Shown piece after piece: positions 59,752-64,000 of a stretch of DNA of 64,000 bases. This DNA comes from Blautia sp. XA-2221 (GTDB taxonomy: Bacteria > Bacillota > Clostridia > Lachnospirales > Lachnospiraceae). The position numbers were made by a program, and so were the translations under genes. The stretch covers positions 1 to 64,000 of the forward strand of contig NZ_JAJQXX010000003.1 of NCBI RefSeq assembly GCF_028767025.1, read 5' to 3'. The stretch's first letter is position 1. The number at the start of each line of letters is the position of its first letter. The notes under the pieces were generated by a model. The model was not told the DNA's origin, made no database searches, and saw only the letters and a program-made list of their open reading frames with translations.

Positions 59752-60338
59752 CTGGATACCTCCCTGTTAAAGTGTCGTATGATCAGAAGTCTGACAGCCC
59801 CGATGATGGCGGCAGCCAGGATAATGTAGATAACACTTACATGAAAAACAAAATTCAGTACAAAAGCCCCTGCCATAATGAGAATGGAAAGGCTGCTTTT
59901 TGTTTTGAACGTTTCCATACCAAGGTCACAGGCAACATCCAGAACTGTGGCGGCAACCCCGGCTGACATACCATGAAGAACGGCTGCTACCAGAGGACTG
60001 GAGGCGAATGCAGAATAAAATAAGGAGATCACTGAAAGTATGACGATGGGAGGAAGAATGGTTCCCAGAACCGCAGTGAGCATCCCTGCAAATCCACAGA
60101 TTTTCCATCCGACTAAAATGGCGGCATTGACAGCCACTGCTCCGGGACAGGACTGAGCCAGAGCTGCGAAATCAAGCATTTCCTCTTCATCTATCCAGTG
60201 AAGATCATGGACAAACTTTCTGCGCATAAATCCTACGATCACAAAGCCGCCTCCAAAAGTAAACGTGCTGATATACAAAGTGGAAAGAAAAAGAGTTTTC
60301 AGTTTTTTAGAATTTTGATGATTAAGAGGTACGTTCAT
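59748..60338 (-). CDS. Chromate transporter (ChrA half-size subunit), first gene
   Basis: A 196-residue CHR-family protein, homologous to its partner. STFTFGGGFVIVGFMRRKFV replaces the GGGYAAIPLV of the other subunit, and AQSCPGAVAVNAAILVGWKI matches the TPGPVAINSA motif. Two unequal half-size genes in tandem are the standard arrangement in Firmicutes and presumably give an antiparallel heterodimer. GGAGG lies before the ATG. It is divergent from the metal-efflux operon. Confidence 0.9.
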   Translation of the reverse strand: MNVPLNHQNSKKLKTLFLSTLYISTFTFGGGFVIVGFMRRKFVHDLHWIDEEEMLDFAALAQSCPGAVAVNAAILVGWKICGFAGMLTAVLGTILPPIVILSVISLFYSAFASSPLVAAVLHGMSAGVAATVLDVACDLGMETFKTKSSLSILIMAGAFVLNFVFHVSVIYIILAAAIIGAVRLLIIRHFNREVSR

Positions 60339-60431
60339 GGAAGCCTCCTTTTTAAGGTAAACAGTTATTTGGATAAGACTATTATATAGGAAGAAATTCT
60401 TTTTGAAAATATCAATAGTAGAAGAAAGTAG

Positions 60432-60491
60432 TTGACTTTTTTAGTTTATCTGTATATAATACAAACAAACATATGAATAACTGTTCATATG
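60432..60491 (+). promoter_or_regulatory. Promoter and ArsR-type operator of the metal-efflux operon
   Basis: TTGACT-N17-TATAAT followed 9 bases later by a perfect 22-bp palindrome, CATATGAA-TAACTG-TTCATATG (60470-60491). The TGAA-N6-TTCA core is the classical ArsR/SmtB/CzrA operator. It sits over the transcript start, so a bound repressor would block RNA polymerase. The ArsR gene is the last gene of the same operon. Confidence 0.9.
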
Positions 60492-60521
60492 ATAAAACGT
60501 AAATGAAAAGGAGATTAAAAC

Positions 60522-60740
60522 ATGAAGAAAACCTATAAGATCGAAGTAGACTGTGCAAACTGTGCAAACAAAATGGAAGAGGCTGCAAGAAAAACAGCCG
60601 GAGTAAAAGATGCGACAGTGAATTTTATGATGTTAAAAATGAATGTAGAATTTGAGGACGGTCAGGATCCGAAAGCTGTTATGAAAGAGGTTTTGAAAAA
60701 CTGTAAAAAAGTGGAAGATGATTGTGAGATCTATCTGTAA
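60522..60740 (+). CDS. Heavy-metal-associated (HMA) domain protein
   Basis: A 72-residue ferredoxin-like metal-binding domain, matching CopZ and the N-terminal domain of P1B-ATPases. Instead of the classic GMTCxxC it has VDCANCANKM, with CANC as the metal loop, and a CKKVEDDCE Cys pair near the end. It probably hands metal to the ATPase encoded 25 bases downstream, which itself lacks an HMA domain. AAAGGAG precedes the ATG. Confidence 0.88.
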   Translation: MKKTYKIEVDCANCANKMEEAARKTAGVKDATVNFMMLKMNVEFEDGQDPKAVMKEVLKNCKKVEDDCEIYL

Positions 60741-60764
60741 TAAGTGAAAGGATAAGGGAAGGAT

Positions 60765-62633
60765 ATGAACAAAAAACAGAAAAAAATGCTGACTCGTATC
60801 CTTATTGCGGCAGTAATGGTTGTAGCGCTGTCGCTGATACCTGTTCAGGGATATCTCAGAGCGGCGCTGTACATGGTTCCGTATCTGGTGATCGGATATG
60901 ATATTCTTTTAAAAGCATGGAAGGGAATCAGGAACAGACAGGTATTTGACGAAAATTTTCTTATGGCAGTGGCTACAGTAGGCGCTATCTGTCTGGGGGA
61001 TTTTAAGGAAGGAACAGCGGTTATGCTGTTTTATCAGATCGGGGAACTGTTTCAGAGTTATGCGGTGGGAAGAAGCCGCAGGAATATCAGTGAGCTTATG
61101 GATATCCGCCCGGACTATGCCAATGTAGAAAGAAACGGGACTCTGGAAAAAGTAGATCCTGACGAGGTGGAGATCGGCAGTATTATTGTAGTACAGCCGG
61201 GCGAAAAAGTTCCTATTGACGGAATTATCACAGAAGGAAAAACAACGCTTAACACAAGTGCTCTTACGGGAGAAAGCCTGCCCAGAGATGCAAAAGAGGG
61301 TGATGAGATCATCAGTGGATGCATTAATATGACAGGCGTTCTGAAAATCCGTACCACAAGAGAGTTTGGAGAATCTACAGTTTCCAAAATACTGGATCTG
61401 GTAGAGAATTCCAGTTCAAGGAAATCCAGATCCGAAAATTTTATATCCAAATTTGCCCGTTATTATACGCCTGTAGTCTGTTACAGTGCGCTGGCGCTGG
61501 CAATTTTCCCACCTCTTGTCCGGTTAATATTTATGGGACTGGATCCTCAGTGGGGAGATTGGGTTTACCGTGCGCTGACCTTTCTGGTGATCAGTTGTCC
61601 CTGCGCCCTTGTGATCAGTATTCCTCTCAGCTTTTTTGCGGGAATCGGCGGAGCAAGTAATGCAGGTGTTCTGGTAAAGGGTTCCAATTATATGGAAACA
61701 CTGGCTCAGACCAGATATGTGGTGTTTGATAAAACAGGAACTCTGACAAAAGGTGTGTTTGAGGTCTGCGGCATACATCATAATGTTATGGAAGACCATA
61801 AAATCCTGGAATATGCGGCGCTGGCAGAGTGTTCTTCTTCACATCCGATCAGCCGGAGTCTTCAGAGGGCTTATGGAAAAGAAATTGACCGTACCCGTGT
61901 AGCGGATATTGAGGAGATCAGTGGAAACGGTGTGACAGCCAGAGTGGACGGGATTTCAGTTGCAGTGGGAAACAGCCGACTGATGGAAAGATTGGGAATT
62001 GAATTTAAGGAATGTCACCAGGCAGGAACCATTGTCCATGTTGCCATTGACGGCTCTTATGCAGGTCATATCCTGATTGCAGATGTTTTGAAGCCAACGG
62101 CAAAGGCTGCGGTAGCGGAATTGAAAAAATCAGGTATTCGTGAAACAGTAATGCTGACAGGTGATATTGACCGGGCAGCTCAGCAGGCTGCTGCAGAAAC
62201 AGGCGTAGACCAGGTGTACAGTGAACTGCTTCCTTCAGATAAAGTGGCAAAAGTGGAAGAACTTCTGGAGAAAAAGAACCCCAGAGAAAAGCTTGCATTT
62301 GTAGGAGATGGTATCAATGACGCCCCTGTTCTTTCCAGGGCAGATATCGGAATTGCAATGGGAGCGCTGGGATCAGACGCTGCCATTGAAGCGGCAGATG
62401 TGGTTCTGATGGACGATGATCCTCTGAAAGTGGTAAAGGCAGTAAGGATTGCAAAAAAATGCATGAGGATCGTTTACCAGAATATTTATTTCGCTATTGG
62501 AATCAAGATTCTGTGCCTGCTTCTGGGCGCAGTGGGAATTGCAAATATGTGGCTTGCTATTTTTGCAGATGTAGGCGTTATGGTAATTGCAGTTCTGAAT
62601 GCCATCCGTGCGCTGTTTGTAAAAAAACTATAA
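60765..62633 (+). CDS. P1B-type heavy-metal-exporting ATPase (Zn/Cd/Pb type)
   Basis: A 622-residue metal pump. TM6 carries SCPCALV (CPC at 278-280), the phosphorylated Asp is Asp322 in DKTGTLTKG, the TGE loop is LTGESLPRD, and the hinge is FVGDGINDAPVLSRADIG. The last helices have FADVGVMVIAVLNAIR with an Asp, as in ZntA/CadA, pointing to zinc, cadmium or lead rather than copper. It has no N-terminal metal domain; that is a separate small gene just upstream. ArsR control supports this role. Confidence 0.94.
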   Translation: MNKKQKKMLTRILIAAVMVVALSLIPVQGYLRAALYMVPYLVIGYDILLKAWKGIRNRQVFDENFLMAVATVGAICLGDFKEGTAVMLFYQIGELFQSYAVGRSRRNISELMDIRPDYANVERNGTLEKVDPDEVEIGSIIVVQPGEKVPIDGIITEGKTTLNTSALTGESLPRDAKEGDEIISGCINMTGVLKIRTTREFGESTVSKILDLVENSSSRKSRSENFISKFARYYTPVVCYSALALAIFPPLVRLIFMGLDPQWGDWVYRALTFLVISCPCALVISIPLSFFAGIGGASNAGVLVKGSNYMETLAQTRYVVFDKTGTLTKGVFEVCGIHHNVMEDHKILEYAALAECSSSHPISRSLQRAYGKEIDRTRVADIEEISGNGVTARVDGISVAVGNSRLMERLGIEFKECHQAGTIVHVAIDGSYAGHILIADVLKPTAKAAVAELKKSGIRETVMLTGDIDRAAQQAAAETGVDQVYSELLPSDKVAKVEELLEKKNPREKLAFVGDGINDAPVLSRADIGIAMGALGSDAAIEAADVVLMDDDPLKVVKAVRIAKKCMRIVYQNIYFAIGIKILCLLLGAVGIANMWLAIFADVGVMVIAVLNAIRALFVKKL

Positions 62634-62691
62634 TACCCGTGCAGAAAATCCCTGCATGTGATATGATAAAAAGGAAAGGCAGGGAAATTAC

Positions 62692-63054
62692 ATGGCAGAA
62701 ACAAAAGAGAGTCTGTGTTGTGATACAGAGGAAATTCATGAAGAGCTTTTAAAGATCGTGGATGAAACAATGCCTGATGAGACAGAATTGGATTCGCTGG
62801 CAGAGCTTTTTAAGGTTTTCGGAGATCCTACCAGAATCAGAATTCTGTTTGTCCTTTTTGAGACAGAGGTGTGTGTCTGTGATCTGGCAAGAGCATTGAA
62901 TATGACCCAGTCGGCAGTTTCCCATCAGCTTCGTATCCTGAAACAGAGCCGTCTGGTAAAGAACAGAAGAGAAGGAAAATCCATGTTTTATTCTCTGGCG
63001 GACGATCATGTACGAACAATGATCGCCCAGGGAAGAGAGCATATACTGGAGTAG
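62692..63054 (+). CDS. ArsR/SmtB family metal-responsive repressor
   Basis: A 120-residue winged-helix repressor. The alpha-3 metal site ETEVCVCDLARALNMTQSAVSHQL matches the ELCVCD motif of CadC/SmtB, and N-terminal Cys residues (ESLCCD) resemble the second half of the CadC alpha-3N site, favouring cadmium, lead or zinc. The wing is KNRREGKSMFYSLAD. It follows the ATPase by 58 bases and most likely represses its own operon at the 22-bp palindrome. No terminator of usual strength follows at once. Confidence 0.93.
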   Translation: MAETKESLCCDTEEIHEELLKIVDETMPDETELDSLAELFKVFGDPTRIRILFVLFETEVCVCDLARALNMTQSAVSHQLRILKQSRLVKNRREGKSMFYSLADDHVRTMIAQGREHILE

Positions 63055-63062
63055 AGATTATG

Positions 63063-63131
63063 TCACTGCTCACTCCGTTTACAGTGATCTGACCAAAATA
63101 CTTTTCGCTCACCTTGGGTGATGGTATTTTG
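63063..63131 (+). other. Two hairpins after the arsR gene
   Basis: TCACTG/CAGTGA (63063-63087) is followed by CAAAATAC..TCACC with GGTGA..GTATTTTG (63094-63131). No T tract follows immediately. They may protect or end the metal-efflux transcript. Confidence 0.45.
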
Positions 63132-63491
63132 ACCTGTGGATTCTGGTATTTTTGCATATATAAGCAGAAATACCTTGTGGGATAGTGAACAGTGGATCAC
63201 ACTGTTTGCGGCAGCAGAAATTTTAGAAAAGAGGCTGTGGAAACACAGTCTGCAAAAAAAAGAAGGATCAGAGATTCACATAGAATCCCTGGTCCTTTTT
63301 TCAAAAAGGAACATACTGCTTTTTCAGTGGATATATGATAAAATAAACAGATAACGATAAAAGGGTAACTATCGAATTTGGTAAGGACTATCTGTAAACA
63401 GCAATCAGTTTCTTATGTTATGTAGCAGACAAAAACCAGTAACATATACGGTTTTATTACTTACAGTATTAGGATATAAGGGGGAAAAAGG
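63132..63491. other. Intergenic stretch with hairpins, possible small RNA
   Basis: It holds an AGGCTGTG-GAAA-CACAGTCT hairpin (63232-63251) and a strong bidirectional terminator. A 72-codon reading frame running through both is rejected as a gene. No clear promoter was identified. Confidence 0.45.
63263..63301. terminator. Bidirectional intrinsic terminator
   Basis: AAGGATCAG..GATTC pairs with GAATC..CTGGTCCTT, with six T after it on the plus strand and eight on the minus strand. Confidence 0.8.
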
Positions 63492-64000
63492 GTGAAGGAT
63501 CAGGAACTGTATCAGATTATGGCAGAGCATATGGAAAAAAATAACAATATGCTGGCTACAGTAATAGAAGGAGAAAATACAGGGAAACGTCTGTTTTTTA
63601 CTGAAGGCAGGCTTGTGGCTGAAAGTGGAGAAAAAAAGTTTTCCGAGGAGTTGATAAGCCGGCTGGCAGAAACAGAACAAAGCAGTATTATTGAGGCAGA
63701 CGGATGCCGGATTTTTGTGGAAATACTGAGGAAACCTGCAAAGCTTGTGATCTGTGGCGGAGGTCACGTGGCGCAGCAGACAGTGATTCTGGCAAAGCAG
63801 ACAGGATTTCATGTGACTGTGCTTGAGGACCGGCCGTTTTTTGCAGATCAGGCACGGGCGGCAGGGGCAGATCAGGTGATCTGCGATGATTTTGCCTCAG
63901 CGCTGGAAAAAATCCCCGGAGGCAGTGATACTTATTTTCTGGTTGTTACAAGAGGTCATCGGTATGACGGAATATGTCTTACTTCAATCCTTAAAAAGGA
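63492..64000 (+). CDS. xdhC: XdhC/CoxI family protein, 5' part only
   Basis: A gene starting at GTG after AAGGGGGA and running off the end of the window; 169 codons are visible. The N-terminal XdhC-type domain (about 1-75) is followed by a Rossmann fold beginning KLVICGGGHVAQQTVILAKQ (Gly-rich loop at 89-91), a VLEDRPFFA strand and FLVVTRGHRYDGICL. XdhC proteins insert sulfurated molybdenum cofactor into xanthine dehydrogenase-type enzymes. Genes for such an enzyme probably lie beyond the window. Confidence 0.88.
   Translation, partial: MKDQELYQIMAEHMEKNNNMLATVIEGENTGKRLFFTEGRLVAESGEKKFSEELISRLAETEQSSIIEADGCRIFVEILRKPAKLVICGGGHVAQQTVILAKQTGFHVTVLEDRPFFADQARAAGADQVICDDFASALEKIPGGSDTYFLVVTRGHRYDGICLTSILKK

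Noticed and set aside
63136-63354. 72-codon plus-strand frame after arsR
   Set aside because: It passes through a GAAA-loop hairpin and a strong terminator and lacks a ribosome site.
1-64000. CRISPR arrays, insertion sequences or a prophage
   Set aside because: No regularly spaced direct repeats, no transposase or phage structural genes were seen; the only mobility hint is the small recombinase-like fragment near 10.1 kb.

Overview
The window looks like chromosome from a Lachnospiraceae bacterium, most like Blautia. The evidence is the gene set (formate-tetrahydrofolate ligase under a ZTP riboswitch, DUF1700, DUF1275, DUF2871, DUF4867 and YtvI-type proteins, YesMN-type sugar regulators), strong AGGAGG-type ribosome binding sites, Gram-positive promoters, and many ABC and MATE transporters. 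Species assignment is inference. No insertion sequence, prophage or CRISPR array was seen; nearly all genes look intact.

Layout. 0-0.4 kb: the 3' end of a 23S rRNA gene, then tRNA-Asn with no 5S gene between them. 1-9.1 kb: an eight-gene cluster with a two-component system, a lipoprotein, an ABC-2 exporter (two permeases and an ATPase), a CARDB-like surface protein and a membrane protein of unknown function. 9.3-9.9 kb: six tRNA genes (Glu, Thr, CAU-Met/Ile2, Asp, Val, Leu), followed by an AT-rich stretch with a recombinase-like fragment and an alpha/beta hydrolase. 11-22 kb: a MATE pump, mnmA, an ABC-class ATPase (COG3044), an M18 aminopeptidase, a MacAB-like export operon and tRNA-Arg. 22-25.6 kb: DUF2871 protein, GNAT acetyltransferase, an orphan ParA overlapping a histone-H1-like protein, and DUF1275. 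25.6-30.5 kb: AraC regulator, DUF4867, L-fucose/L-arabinose-type isomerase and xylulokinase. 30.6-34.9 kb: a MATE pump divergent from its likely MerR regulator across a 19-bp-spacer promoter, and fhs with a ZTP riboswitch. 36-39.2 kb: a cobalamin riboswitch and a BtuFCD-type importer. 40-50 kb: a YesN/YesM two-component system, a YtfQRT-YjfF-like sugar importer and an FGGY kinase behind a structured leader. 50-56 kb (minus strand): uracil permease, a CDP-glycerol transferase/GT4 fusion and a glycogen-debranching-type enzyme, closely spaced. 56-64 kb: an RlmD-type methyltransferase, a YtvI-type permease, a two-subunit chromate transporter, a metal-efflux operon (HMA chaperone, P1B-ATPase, ArsR) behind a perfect ArsR-type palindrome, and the start of an xdhC gene running off the end.

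How the genes work together. Several units carry their control next to them: ligand-binding RNAs (ZTP, cobalamin), one-component regulators with visible operators (MerR/MATE, ArsR/P1B-ATPase) and two-component systems beside transporters (0.9-9 kb and 40-50 kb). The least explained units are the sensor/CARDB/ABC cluster, the ParA plus Lys/Ala-rich protein pair, the COG3044 ATPase, and the leader RNA in front of the FGGY kinase. All assignments come from reading the sequence; no database search was run.
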